Assembly: GCF_006538725.1 (NCBI RefSeq)
Contig: NZ_BJLQ01000034.1
Location: 1-38,128, forward strand
DNA from: Cellulomonas gelida
GTDB lineage: Bacteria > Actinomycetota > Actinomycetes > Actinomycetales > Cellulomonadaceae
DNA: 38,128 bases
Reading direction: 5' to 3'
Part shown: one piece after another, positions 1 through 7,471 of the stretch
How positions within the stretch are numbered: the stretch's first letter is position 1
Layout: each line of letters opens with the position of its first letter
The notes under the pieces: generated by a model
What the model was told of the DNA's origin: nothing
The model's input: only the letters and a program-made list of their open reading frames with translations
Database searches by the model: none
Translations under genes and position numbers: made by a program

Positions 1-35
1 GCGGTGCGCGACGAGCAGGGGCTCGCGCGCACCGC
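1..35 (-). terminator. Hairpin downstream of the metQ-like gene
   Basis: A 10-bp perfect inverted repeat (GCGGTGCGCG at 1-10 with CGCGCACCGC at 26-35) encloses a further 5-bp stem (12-16 with 21-25) and an AGGG loop. It lies 16 nt past the stop of the minus-strand metQ-like gene, so it probably ends that transcript. There is no U-tract, as is common in high-G+C actinobacteria. The arm may extend beyond the window edge. Confidence 0.6.
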
Positions 36-51
36 GACCCGCGGCGGGTGG

Positions 52-1047
52 TCAGCCGGCCGCGCGCAGGTTCTCCTGCGTGGTGGCCAGGACGTCCTGA
101 AGCTTGGCCGCGTCGTAGCCCTCGACGATCACGGCGGTGCCGCCCGACGACTCCACGACCGACTCGAGCACGGACGGGTCGTGGTAGAGCTCGACGATCC
201 GCTGGTACACGGGGTTGTCGAGCTCGTCGGCGCGGGCGACGATCACGTTGATGTACGGCTGGGCGCCGGGGGAGGCCGGGTCGTCGGCGTACACGAAGCC
301 GTCGAGGTCGAAGCCCGCGTCGGTCGCGAAGTTGTTGTTCACGACGACGCCCGCGATGTCCGGGTCGGCGATGAGACCTGCGGTCTGCGACGCCTCGACC
401 GGCCGCACGACGACCGTCGACGCGTCGGTGTCGACGTCGTCGGGCGTCGGCACGGCGGGGTCGCCCGTGAGCTCGATGAGCCCCGCCGACTCGAGGACGA
501 ACAGCGCACGCGCCTGGTTGGTCGAGTCGTTCGGGATCGCCACCTGCTCGCCCTTCGTGAACTCCTCGACCTTCTCGTGCTTCTCGGAGTAGAGCGGGAG
601 CGGGACGATGAGCGTCGACCCGATCGGCTGCAGGTCGTCTCCCGTGTTGTTGTTGTGGTCCGCCAGGTACAGCACGTGCTGGAACGCGTTGAGGTCGATC
701 TCGCCGTCCGCCAGCGCCGGGTTCGGCTGCGTGTACTCCGAGAAGCCGACGAGCTCGAGGTCGATGTTCTCCTTCGCGGCGAGCGCCTTGAGGATCTCCC
801 AGTGCGGCTGCGCGATCTCGGTCGTGCCCAGGCGGACGACGGTCGGCCGGGCCGACGAGGTGCTGCCCCCGCCTGCGGCGTCGTCGTCGGAGTCACGGTT
901 GAGCAGGTAGGCGGTCGCGGCGCCCGCGACGACGACCGCCGCGACGACGACGCCCGCGATCAGCCCGCGGCGCGAGCCGCCGGACCTCGGGGGCAGGACG
1001 GGCGCGGCACCGTCGGTCGGGTTCGTCGGGTTCGGGGTGTCAGACAT
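52..1047 (-). CDS. metQ: MetQ/NlpA-family methionine ABC transporter substrate-binding protein
   Basis: 331 residues. Binds methionine (or a related ligand) outside the membrane and delivers it to a MetNI-type ABC importer. The NLPA-family body is clear: an early VRLGTTE strand, the QPNPALADGEIDLNAFQH segment and a C-terminal NPVYQRIVELYHDPSV helix. The start ATG at 1047 has GGAG 8-9 nt upstream. Residues about 29-48 form one hydrophobic segment after an Arg-containing N-terminus, but the protein has no cysteine at all, so it lacks the lipobox expected of this lipoprotein family. It is probably tethered by an uncleaved membrane helix. No metN or metI is visible; a hairpin follows the stop, so the gene looks monocistronic. 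A Cys-containing leader peptide lies about 220 nt upstream. Ligand assignment is by family only. Confidence 0.85.
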   Translation of the reverse strand: MSDTPNPTNPTDGAAPVLPPRSGGSRRGLIAGVVVAAVVVAGAATAYLLNRDSDDDAAGGGSTSSARPTVVRLGTTEIAQPHWEILKALAAKENIDLELVGFSEYTQPNPALADGEIDLNAFQHVLYLADHNNNTGDDLQPIGSTLIVPLPLYSEKHEKVEEFTKGEQVAIPNDSTNQARALFVLESAGLIELTGDPAVPTPDDVDTDASTVVVRPVEASQTAGLIADPDIAGVVVNNNFATDAGFDLDGFVYADDPASPGAQPYINVIVARADELDNPVYQRIVELYHDPSVLESVVESSGGTAVIVEGYDAAKLQDVLATTQENLRAAG

Positions 1048-1263
1048 GGTGGTCTCCAAGGTGAGGGGCACGTCAGCGGTGCCGTGGCGAGGCGGTCGAC
1101 GGGCGGCCGGAAGGATGCGACGGGCAGCACGGCGCGTGCGGGCACGAGCGGTGGGGTCGCGCGGCCGCACGGGATGACCTGGCGGCGGATGTCGTCCGCC
1201 CGGACCGGAGGGTGCGAGCGGGGTGGAGCGGCTACGGACGCGGCCGGCGGCCGGTCGGACGGC

Positions 1264-1359
1264 TCAGCGGCAGAGCATCGAGCGACACGAGGCGCGCAGA
1301 CACATGACGACCGTGCCCGAAGGCTCGGTGGTCCGGGTGTCCGTCGTCCGCGTGCGCAT
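1264..1359 (-). CDS. Putative cysteine-containing leader peptide upstream of metQ
   Basis: 31-codon ORF starting at ATG 1359 with GAGAGG 6 nt upstream. Its C-terminus is MCLRASCRSMLCR followed at once by TGA; an internal ATG at 1305 could instead give just those 13 residues. Three cysteines and the terminal CR resemble the short leader peptides annotated upstream of sulfur-metabolism genes in actinobacteria. It lies 216 nt upstream of the metQ-like gene on the same strand with no other gene between. The inference is that ribosome progress over the Cys codons tunes transcription or translation of the transporter gene. Not proven: the two possible starts and the lack of a defined antiterminator leave the mechanism open. 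Confidence 0.55.
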   Translation of the reverse strand: MRTRTTDTRTTEPSGTVVMCLRASCRSMLCR

Positions 1360-1674
1360 CGTCGACCTCTCGTCAGGCGGCCTCGGCCGCGTGGCAGGGC
1401 ACTGGGCCCGACCTGCTGATCGGTGCTGCGCCGATCCGGGGCGAGTCAAGACCACGCGCGTCGGCGGTGTCAAATTCCGAGCCGTTCGGTGCGGTAATCC
1501 GGAGGTCAGCGGGCGTGTCGTTCACCCGCACGGGCGGCGCCCGGCGCGGTCGCTTGGCACGACACGCGGTCGTCGTGCATCCTGTGGACGTACGCCGCGA
1601 GCGCCACAGGTGGTCTGAACGGTGGGACGAGGTCGTTGGGGAAGACGAACCTCGAGCCGCTGATGGAGGACGAC
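1360..1674. other. Intergenic control region between metQ leader and DUF3145 gene
   Basis: No convincing gene. It should hold the divergent promoters of the metQ unit (minus) and the DUF3145 gene (plus). Visible elements are a hairpin GATCGG-N7-CCGATC at 1418-1436, a minus-strand TTGACA at 1468-1473 without a good TANNNT partner, and an inverted repeat CCTGTGG-N16-CCACAGG at 1581-1610. Long ORFs crossing it are G+C artefacts. Confidence 0.4.
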
Positions 1675-2175
1675 ATGGCAGGTGCGATCACCCGCGGTGT
1701 GCTTTTCGTGCACTCAGCACCCCGTGCGCTGTGCCCGCACATCGAGTGGGCAGCAGGCAACGTGCTGGGTCAGCGCGTGTCGCTGGACTGGACCGAGCAG
1801 CCCGCCGGACCGGCGTTCTACCGCGCCGAGCTCTCGTGGCAGGGTGCCCCCGGCACCGGCGCGCGCCTCGCGTCCGCGCTGCGCGGGTGGGCGCACCTGC
1901 GCTACGAGATCACCGAGGAGCCGAGCCACGGCGTGGACGGCTCGCGCTGGAGCCACACGCCCGACCTCGGGATCTTCCACGCCGCGACCGACGTCCACGG
2001 CAACGTCGTGATCCCCGAGGACCGCATCCGTGCGGCGCTCGAGCACGCGGGGGACGCCGCCCGGCTGCGCGCCGAGCTGGACCTCGCGCTCGGTCAGGCG
2101 TGGGACGACGAGCTCGAGCCGTTCCGGTACGCGGGCGCGGGCGCACCCGTGCGCTGGCTGCACCGGGTCGGCTGA
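1675..2175 (+). CDS. DUF3145 family protein
   Basis: 166 residues. Family of unknown function restricted, as far as I know, to actinobacteria and often next to fatty-acid synthesis genes, as here. Recognised by the opening GAITRGVLFVHSAPRALCPH, by the WSHTPDLGIFHAATDVHGN segment and by the C-terminal FRYAGAGAPVRWLHRVG. The start ATG at 1675 is chosen over upstream ATGs at 1636 and 1663 because GGAGG ends 5 nt before it. No signal peptide or membrane helix. It is convergent with fabF and shares a strong bidirectional hairpin with it. No function is assigned. Confidence 0.85.
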   Translation: MAGAITRGVLFVHSAPRALCPHIEWAAGNVLGQRVSLDWTEQPAGPAFYRAELSWQGAPGTGARLASALRGWAHLRYEITEEPSHGVDGSRWSHTPDLGIFHAATDVHGNVVIPEDRIRAALEHAGDAARLRAELDLALGQAWDDELEPFRYAGAGAPVRWLHRVG

Positions 2176-2182
2176 GCCGACA

Positions 2183-2227
2183 GACGACGAGAGGGGCGCT
2201 CCTGACCGGGGCGCCCCTCTCGTCGTC
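2183..2227. terminator. Bidirectional terminator between DUF3145 gene and fabF
   Basis: 17-bp perfect inverted repeat (2183-2199 with 2211-2227, outer bases GACGACGAG, inner GGGGCGC) with an 11-nt loop. It lies 8 nt after the plus-strand stop and 10 nt from the fabF stop, so one hairpin can end both convergent transcripts. Confidence 0.85.
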
Positions 2228-2236
2228 GGTGGTCCG

Positions 2237-3481
2237 TCAGGCGGAGGTGACCACCAGGGCCACGTTGTGGCCGCCGAAGCCGAACGAGTTGTTGATCGCC
2301 GCGATCTCACCGGCGGGCAGGGCTCGCGGCGTGTCACGGACCAGGTCGAGCACGAGCTCGGGGTCCGGCTGCGTCACGTTGATGGTCGGGGGAGCCTGGC
2401 GCTCGTGCAGCGCCAGCACTGTGAAGATCGTCTCGAGCGCGCCGGCGCCGCCCAGCAGGTGACCGGTCATCGACTTGGTGGCCGACAGTGCGACGTGGTC
2501 CGCGTCGTCGCCCAGGACGCCACGGATCGAGCGCGCCTCGATGAGGTCGCCGACGACGGTCGACGTGGCGTGCGCGTTGACGTGCACGACCTCCGTCGCG
2601 GCGACACCCGACTCCTGGAGCGCCGCGCGCATCGCGCGGATCTGCCCGTCGCCGCTCGGCTCCGGGGAGGTGATGTGGTAGCCGTCGGCGGACAGGCCGA
2701 CACCGGCGATGCGGGCGTAGACACGCGCACCGCGCGCAGCGGCGTGCTCGGCGCTCTCGAGGACGACGACACCCGCTCCCTCGCCGATCACGAACCCGTC
2801 GCGGTCGACGTCGTACGGGCGCGAGGCGCCCTGCGGGTCGTCGTTGCGCAGCGAGAGCGTGCGCGAGGCCGCGAACGCAGCGATCGGCATCGGGTGGATG
2901 GTCGCCTCGGTGCCGCCCGCGATGACGACGTCGGCGCGGCCGGCGCGGATCATGTCGACGCCGTAGCCGATCGCCTCGGCACCCGACGCGCACGCCGAGA
3001 CCAGCGCATGCGCGCCCGCCTTCGCGCCGAACTCGAGCGACACGAACGCGACGGGCGAGTTCGGCATGAGCATGGGGACGGTCATGGGCAGGACGCGCCG
3101 GGCGCCCTTCTCCCGCAGCAGGTCCCAGCCGTCGAGCGTGGTCCAGATCCCGCCGATGCCCGACGACACGACGGCGCCCAGACGCTCGCCGTCGACCTCG
3201 GGGGTGCCGGCGTCGGCCCACGCCTCGCGCGCCGCGATGATCGCGTACTGCGTCGAGGGGTCCATGCGCTTGAGCTCGGGCCGCTCGAGCACCTCGCTCG
3301 GCTTGACCTTGATGGTGGCCGCGAACTCGACGGGGATGCCGTACTGGGCGGACCAGTCCTCTTCGAACGGGCGCGCGCCGGACTCGCCCGCGAGGGCTGC
3401 GGCCCACGTGCTCTTCGCGTCGCCGCCGAGGGGTGTCGTGGCGCCCAGTCCGGTGACGACGACGTCGGTCGTGTGGCTCAT
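2237..3481 (-). CDS. fabF: Beta-ketoacyl-ACP synthase II (FabF/KasA type)
   Basis: 414 residues, the usual length. Condenses malonyl-ACP with acyl-ACP during fatty-acid elongation in the cytoplasmic type II system. Catalytic triad visible: Cys164 in VSACASG, His304 in VNAHATST and His341 in SMTGHLLGGAGALE; Lys336 in SATKSMTG is also conserved. The ATG at 3481 has GGGAG at good spacing. It is the last gene of fasR-fabD-fabH-acpP-fabF on the minus strand, separated from acpP by 121 nt that contain a strong hairpin, and it ends at the shared terminator with DUF3145. In mycobacteria the equivalent position holds kasA; nothing here suggests mycolate chemistry. Confidence 0.96.
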   Translation of the reverse strand: MSHTTDVVVTGLGATTPLGGDAKSTWAAALAGESGARPFEEDWSAQYGIPVEFAATIKVKPSEVLERPELKRMDPSTQYAIIAAREAWADAGTPEVDGERLGAVVSSGIGGIWTTLDGWDLLREKGARRVLPMTVPMLMPNSPVAFVSLEFGAKAGAHALVSACASGAEAIGYGVDMIRAGRADVVIAGGTEATIHPMPIAAFAASRTLSLRNDDPQGASRPYDVDRDGFVIGEGAGVVVLESAEHAAARGARVYARIAGVGLSADGYHITSPEPSGDGQIRAMRAALQESGVAATEVVHVNAHATSTVVGDLIEARSIRGVLGDDADHVALSATKSMTGHLLGGAGALETIFTVLALHERQAPPTINVTQPDPELVLDLVRDTPRALPAGEIAAINNSFGFGGHNVALVVTSA

Positions 3482-3562
3482 CGCTGCTCCCAGTGAGGTC
3501 GGGTCCCGGTCTCGCGGGTTCGGTGGGCGGTGGTCCGGGCAGAGTGGCCTGGGGCGCCCGCC

Positions 3563-3595
3563 GGTCCGTCCTGCGCGTCGCGCGCAGGACGGACC
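3563..3595 (-). promoter_or_regulatory. Strong hairpin in the acpP-fabF intergenic region
   Basis: 15-bp perfect stem (3563-3577 with 3581-3595, arm GGTCCGTCCTGCGCG on the plus strand) with a 3-nt TCG loop. It starts 8 nt after the acpP stop and 82 nt before the fabF start. It may be a partial terminator or an RNA-stabilising element that lets acpP be expressed above fabF. Confidence 0.6.
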
Positions 3596-3602
3596 AGGGT
3601 GG

Positions 3603-3851
3603 TCAGGACTGCGCGTTCGCGATGAAGCTGACGGCGTCGCCGACGGTCGCGAGGTTCTTGACCTCGTCGTCGGGGATGCGCACGTCGAACTTCTCCTCGG
3701 CGAGCGTGACGATCGTCATCATCGACAGCGAGTCGATGTCGAGGTCGTCGGTGAAGGACTTCTCCACCTGGACCGCGTCGGTCGGCAGGCCGGTCTCCTC
3801 GCTGACGATCTCGGCCAGTCCGGCCAGGATGTCCTGCTCGCTGTACGCCAT
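3603..3851 (-). CDS. acpP: Acyl carrier protein
   Basis: 82 residues, acidic. Carries acyl intermediates on a 4'-phosphopantetheine arm attached to Ser41 in the DLDIDSLSMM motif, and serves FabD, FabH and FabF encoded around it. Four-helix ACP pattern, with helix II beginning at DSLSM and the EEKFDVRIPDDEV segment typical of actinobacterial ACPs. AAGGAG stands 6 nt before the ATG at 3851, one of the best ribosome sites in the operon. It lies between fabH (99-nt gap) and fabF (121-nt gap with hairpin), consistent with differential expression of this abundant protein. Confidence 0.96.
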   Translation of the reverse strand: MAYSEQDILAGLAEIVSEETGLPTDAVQVEKSFTDDLDIDSLSMMTIVTLAEEKFDVRIPDDEVKNLATVGDAVSFIANAQS

Positions 3852-3950
3852 GGTTGTCTCCTTCGTGGGTGACGTGAGGGGTCGGACGAACGGTACAGCC
3901 GGGGCGGCCGGACCGAAGATGAGGTGTCGCCGTCCGAGGACGGTCGACGA

Positions 3951-4952
3951 TCAGGGCAGGACGACGACCTGCGCCGCGTAGACCAGCCCGGCACCGAAGC
4001 CGATCTGCAGGGCGAGCGCGCCCGAGGACACCTTGCCCTCGCGCAGCAGCCGCTCGGTGGCCAGCGGGATGGACGCGGCCGACGTGTTGCCGGTGTCGGC
4101 GATGTCCCGCGCGACGACGACCGTCTCGGGCAGCTTCAGCTGCTTGATCATCTGGTCGATGATGCGCATGTTCGCCTGGTGCGGGATGAACGCCTCGATG
4201 TCGTCGGCGGTGACTCCCGCGGCGTCCATCGCCTTCTGCGCGACGGGTGCCATCTGCCACACCGCCCACTTGAAGACCGACTGGCCCTCCTGGCGCAGCG
4301 TGGGCCAGCCCGCGCCCGTCTGGGTCTCCTTCCAGGAGTGGGTCTGGCGGATCGCCTGCGCCTGGCCGCCGTCCGAGCCCCAGACCGTCGGGCCGATGCC
4401 CGGCGTGTCCGACGGCCCGATCACCACGGCGCCCGCGCCGTCGCCCAGCAGGAACGAGATCGAGCGGTCGGTCGGGTCGATGAAGTCGCTCATCTTCTCG
4501 GCGCCGATCACCAGCACGTGACGCGCTGCGCCGGAGCGCACGAGCGCGTCGGCCTGGCCGATGCCGTAGCAGTAGCCGGCGCACGCGGCCGAGATGTCGA
4601 AGGCCGCGGCGGGCGTCGCGCCGATGCGGTCGGCGATGATCGCCGCTCCCGCGGGCGTCTGGTGGAAGTACGTGACGGTCGACAGGATGACGGCGTCGAT
4701 GTCCGCACCCGTCAGGCCGGCGTGCTCGACCGCCCGGCGCGCGGCCTGCTCGGCGAGGTCGAGCACGTCCGTCTCAGCGCCCGCGCGGGCGCGGGTCACG
4801 ATCCCGGTCCGCTGGCGGATCCACTCGTCGGACGAGTCGATCGGGCCGGCGATCTCGTCGTTCGTCACGAGGTTCTCGCCACGGACGCCCCCGATCCCGA
4901 GGATCCGGGTGTGGGCGGGGCCGGTGGACTGCGTCAGGGTGGGACGGGTCAC
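3951..4952 (-). CDS. fabH: Beta-ketoacyl-ACP synthase III
   Basis: 333 residues. Starts fatty-acid synthesis by condensing an acyl-CoA primer with malonyl-ACP. Catalytic residues are present: Cys124 in DISAACAGYCYG, His258 in IPHQANMRI and Asn289 in DIADTGNTSAAS. The start is GTG at 4952, which overlaps the fabD stop by four bases (GTGA), with GGAG about 8 nt upstream; a longer in-frame reading into fabD is a shadow. The tight overlap suggests translational coupling with fabD. Primer preference (branched versus straight) cannot be read from the sequence with certainty. Confidence 0.96.
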   Translation of the reverse strand: MTRPTLTQSTGPAHTRILGIGGVRGENLVTNDEIAGPIDSSDEWIRQRTGIVTRARAGAETDVLDLAEQAARRAVEHAGLTGADIDAVILSTVTYFHQTPAGAAIIADRIGATPAAAFDISAACAGYCYGIGQADALVRSGAARHVLVIGAEKMSDFIDPTDRSISFLLGDGAGAVVIGPSDTPGIGPTVWGSDGGQAQAIRQTHSWKETQTGAGWPTLRQEGQSVFKWAVWQMAPVAQKAMDAAGVTADDIEAFIPHQANMRIIDQMIKQLKLPETVVVARDIADTGNTSAASIPLATERLLREGKVSSGALALQIGFGAGLVYAAQVVVLP

Positions 4953-5950
4953 GACGACTGCTCCTGGCTGCTCGCGGACGGGGTCGAACCCGCGTCCGGG
5001 GTGGATCCGGCGTGGCGGCGCACGAGGTCGCGTGCGGCGTCCAGGTCGGCGGGGGTCTTGACGGCGACGGTCTCGACCCCGGGCAGCGTACGACGCGCCA
5101 GACCGGTGAGCACACCTCCGGGCGCGACCTCCAGCAGACCGGTCACGCCGAGGTCGAGCAGCGTCGTGCAGCACAGGTCCCAGCGCACGGGGTGCGCGAC
5201 CTGTGCGACGACGAGCTCGAGCGCGCGGGACCCGGAGGCGACCACGGAACCGTCGGAGTTGGTCAGCAGCGCGACCGCCGGCTCGCCCGGCGCCACGGCG
5301 TCCGCGGCCGCGCGCAGCTCGGCGACGGCGGGAGCCATGTGCTCGGTGTGGAACGCGCCGGCGACCTGCAGGGCGATCACCCGGGCCTTGGCGGGCGGGT
5401 CCGCCGCCAGGGCCGCGAGAGCCTCGAGCGTGCCCGCGGCGACGACCTGGCCGCCCCCGTTGACGTTCGCGGGCACGAGCCCGTGACGCTCGAGCGCGGC
5501 GAGCACCTCGTCGGGGTCGCCGCCCAGCACGGCGCTCATGCCGGTGGGCGTCACGGCCGCGGCGCGGGCCATGGCCGAGCCGCGCACAGCCACGAGCCGC
5601 AGCGCCTCCTCGTCGGTCAGGACGCCTGCGACGGCGGCCGCCGCGAGCTCGCCGACCGAGTGGCCCGCGGTCACGTCGACGCGGCCGCCCAGGGCCGCGC
5701 CGAGCGGGGCGTCCTCGCCGACCTCGAGCACCGTACGCAGGCTCGCGAGAGCGGAGGCGACCAGCAGCGGCTGCGCGACGGCCGTGTCACGGATCGTGTC
5801 CGCGTCGGAGGTCGTGCCGTGCGCGACGAGGTCGAGGCCGGTGGCCTGCGAGGCGCGGGAGATCGAGGAGGCGAAGGAGGGCAGCTCGAGCCAGGGGGCG
5901 AGCATGCCGGGGGACTGGGCACCCTGTCCGGGGCAGACGACGACGAGCAC
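4949..5950 (-). CDS. fabD: Malonyl-CoA:ACP transacylase
   Basis: 333 residues. Transfers malonyl from CoA to ACP. Shows the N-terminal CPGQGAQSPGM motif, nucleophile Ser98 in AGHSVGE and His201 in GAFHTEHM. It starts with GTG at 5950 without a strong ribosome site and overlaps fabH by 4 nt. The 136-nt gap to fasR upstream contains a TTGT-N9-ACAA palindrome at 6018-6034 and the likely operon promoter. First enzyme gene of the fab operon; in Streptomyces this operon is activated by FasR, whose homologue is encoded next to it here. Confidence 0.95.
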   Translation of the reverse strand: MLVVVCPGQGAQSPGMLAPWLELPSFASSISRASQATGLDLVAHGTTSDADTIRDTAVAQPLLVASALASLRTVLEVGEDAPLGAALGGRVDVTAGHSVGELAAAAVAGVLTDEEALRLVAVRGSAMARAAAVTPTGMSAVLGGDPDEVLAALERHGLVPANVNGGGQVVAAGTLEALAALAADPPAKARVIALQVAGAFHTEHMAPAVAELRAAADAVAPGEPAVALLTNSDGSVVASGSRALELVVAQVAHPVRWDLCCTTLLDLGVTGLLEVAPGGVLTGLARRTLPGVETVAVKTPADLDAARDLVRRHAGSTPDAGSTPSASSQEQSS

Positions 5951-6017
5951 CCGTCAACTGTGCCTGCACCGGGCGTCGCGACCGGGTGGCGGCGCGCACC
6001 GAGAATCTGGCGAGGCG

Positions 6018-6034
6018 TTGTGCGTGTCCTACAA
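6018..6034. promoter_or_regulatory. Candidate FasR operator upstream of fabD
   Basis: Palindrome TTGT-N9-ACAA, 68 nt before the fabD start. The same spacing and half-sites occur before fasR at 7336-7352. On the minus strand the half-site TTGTAG could serve as a -35, with CAGATT at 6004-6009 as a weak -10 (19-nt spacer). Assignment to FasR is an inference. Confidence 0.45.
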
Positions 6035-6086
6035 GAGGCGCTCACCCACGCGGTGCCGCGGGCGCGCGACCCGCGTCGTCGGCCCG

Positions 6087-7313
6087 TCAGGCGGGCGCGT
6101 CGAGGCGACCCACGGCGAGCGCCGTCTGCAGGACGTACGACTCGCGCGGGTCCAGCGGGTCCCAGCCCGTGACGTCCGCGACGCGCTTGAGCCGGTAGCG
6201 GACCGTGTTGGGGTGCACGTACAGCGACCGTGCCGCGGCCTCGAGCGAGCGGCCGGTGCCGAGGTAGGCCGAGATCGTCTCGAGCAGCGCACCCTGGCTC
6301 GCGGCCAGCGGCTCGTACGCCTGCGCGACGAGCGTGCGCCGCGCGAGCACGTCGCCGACGAGCACGCGCTCGGGGAGCAGGTCGTCGGCCGCGACGGGCC
6401 GCGGAGCCTGCGGCCAGGCCGCCGCCGCCTGCAGCCCGGCGATCGCCGCGCGCGCCGAGGCGGCGCTCGCGGTCACGTCGGCCACCAGCGGACCGATGAC
6501 GACCGGGCCGGGCCCGAACCGCGGCAGCAGCGACGTGGCGGCCGCGAGCAGGTCGCCCTGGCCGCCGAGGAACACGACGAGCCGGTCGCCCTGGATCCCC
6601 ACGAGCGCGTCGTCGGCGGCGCGCCGCGTGGCCCGTCGCAGGTCCGCGGCGCGTACCTCGTCGATCGGCGCGGCCGTCGTTCCGACGACGACGAGCGTCT
6701 GACCACGGCCGCTCCAGCCGAGCGCGGCCACGCGCGAGCGCGTCGAGTCGTCGACGTCACCCCGCACGAGCGCGTCCACGACGAGCGCCTCGAGCCGCGC
6801 GTCCCACGCCCCGCGGACCTCGGCGGCGCGTGCGTAGACCTCGGCCGCGGAGAAGGCGACCTCGCGCGAGTACAGCAGCACGGCCTCGCGCAGCTCGCGC
6901 TCCTCGCCCGGGGCCGCGAGCCGGTCGGCGTGCGACTCGACCACGTCGACGACCACGCGCACGAGGTGCAGCGTGTGCTGCAGCGAGATCGAGCGCGTGA
7001 GCTCGGGGGGTGCGCTCGCGAAGATGTCGCTCACGCCGTGCGGCGCGCGCGACGAGTCGGCGAACCAGGCGATGAACGAGCTGATGCCCGCCTGGGCCAC
7101 GAGCCCGACCCACGAGCGGTCCTCAGCGGGTAGTGCGCGGTACCAGTCCAGGTCCTCGTCGAGCCGTCGCATCGCGGCGGCGGCCAGCAGGCCCGCGCCC
7201 TCGCGCACGCGGCGCTGCGTCTCCGTCGGTGCGGCCGGGGTGGCCTCGGGCTGACCGGGCGGCACGCGCTGGTTGCCCGCACGCGCGCCGGCGGGTTCGA
7301 CGATACGGGCCAT
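6087..7313 (-). CDS. fasR: FasR-like PucR-family transcriptional regulator
   Basis: 408 residues. Homologues (S. coelicolor FasR, M. tuberculosis Rv2242) sit directly upstream of fabD, and in Streptomyces FasR activates the fabD-fabH-acpP-fabF operon. The C-terminal PucR helix-turn-helix is clear (RSLEAAARSLYVHPNTVRYR, about residues 355-375), preceded by a GGDEF-like middle region with the LVVFLGGQ strand and an N-terminal helical domain containing WFADSSRAPHGVSDIF. The ATG at 7313 is preferred to a TTG 39 nt upstream because TATGCT lies 6 nt before it, fitting a leaderless message; the TTG falls inside a palindrome that looks like an operator. The 136-nt gap to fabD suggests a separate fab promoter. 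Confidence 0.88.
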   Translation of the reverse strand: MARIVEPAGARAGNQRVPPGQPEATPAAPTETQRRVREGAGLLAAAAMRRLDEDLDWYRALPAEDRSWVGLVAQAGISSFIAWFADSSRAPHGVSDIFASAPPELTRSISLQHTLHLVRVVVDVVESHADRLAAPGEERELREAVLLYSREVAFSAAEVYARAAEVRGAWDARLEALVVDALVRGDVDDSTRSRVAALGWSGRGQTLVVVGTTAAPIDEVRAADLRRATRRAADDALVGIQGDRLVVFLGGQGDLLAAATSLLPRFGPGPVVIGPLVADVTASAASARAAIAGLQAAAAWPQAPRPVAADDLLPERVLVGDVLARRTLVAQAYEPLAASQGALLETISAYLGTGRSLEAAARSLYVHPNTVRYRLKRVADVTGWDPLDPRESYVLQTALAVGRLDAPA

Positions 7314-7319
7314 GGGGTG

Positions 7320-7325
7320 AGCATA
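7320..7325 (-). promoter_or_regulatory. -10 box of fasR (leaderless)
   Basis: TATGCT on the minus strand, 6 nt before the ATG at 7313. TCGACT at 7344-7349 is a plausible -35 with an 18-nt spacer. Confidence 0.5.
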
Positions 7326-7335
7326 GGGCGGGGCC

Positions 7336-7352
7336 TTGTGGGAAGTCGACAA
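7336..7352. promoter_or_regulatory. Candidate FasR autoregulatory operator
   Basis: TTGT-N9-ACAA, same geometry as the site before fabD. It overlaps the putative -35 of fasR, a position that would suit autorepression or tight autoregulation. Confidence 0.45.
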
Positions 7353-7459
7353 AGGCGACGAGCGCGCGCCGCCGTCCCAGGGTGCGGACGCCGGGTTGGC
7401 GGGGCGCCCGCCTCGCCCGGAAAGTCGTTCTCGACCGGGACGCCCGGACCAGACCGGGT

Positions 7460-7465
7460 TAGGGT
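7460..7465 (+). promoter_or_regulatory. -10 box of the TPR-like gene (leaderless)
   Basis: TAGGGT ends 6 nt before the ATG at 7472; no ribosome site is present, so the message is probably leaderless. No convincing -35 was seen. Confidence 0.55.
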
Positions 7466-7471
7466 CGCTGC

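Noticed and set aside
1048..1263. SAM or other riboswitch before metQ
   Set aside because: I could not find a known aptamer core; the Cys-containing leader peptide is a better supported regulator. A covariance-model scan would settle it.
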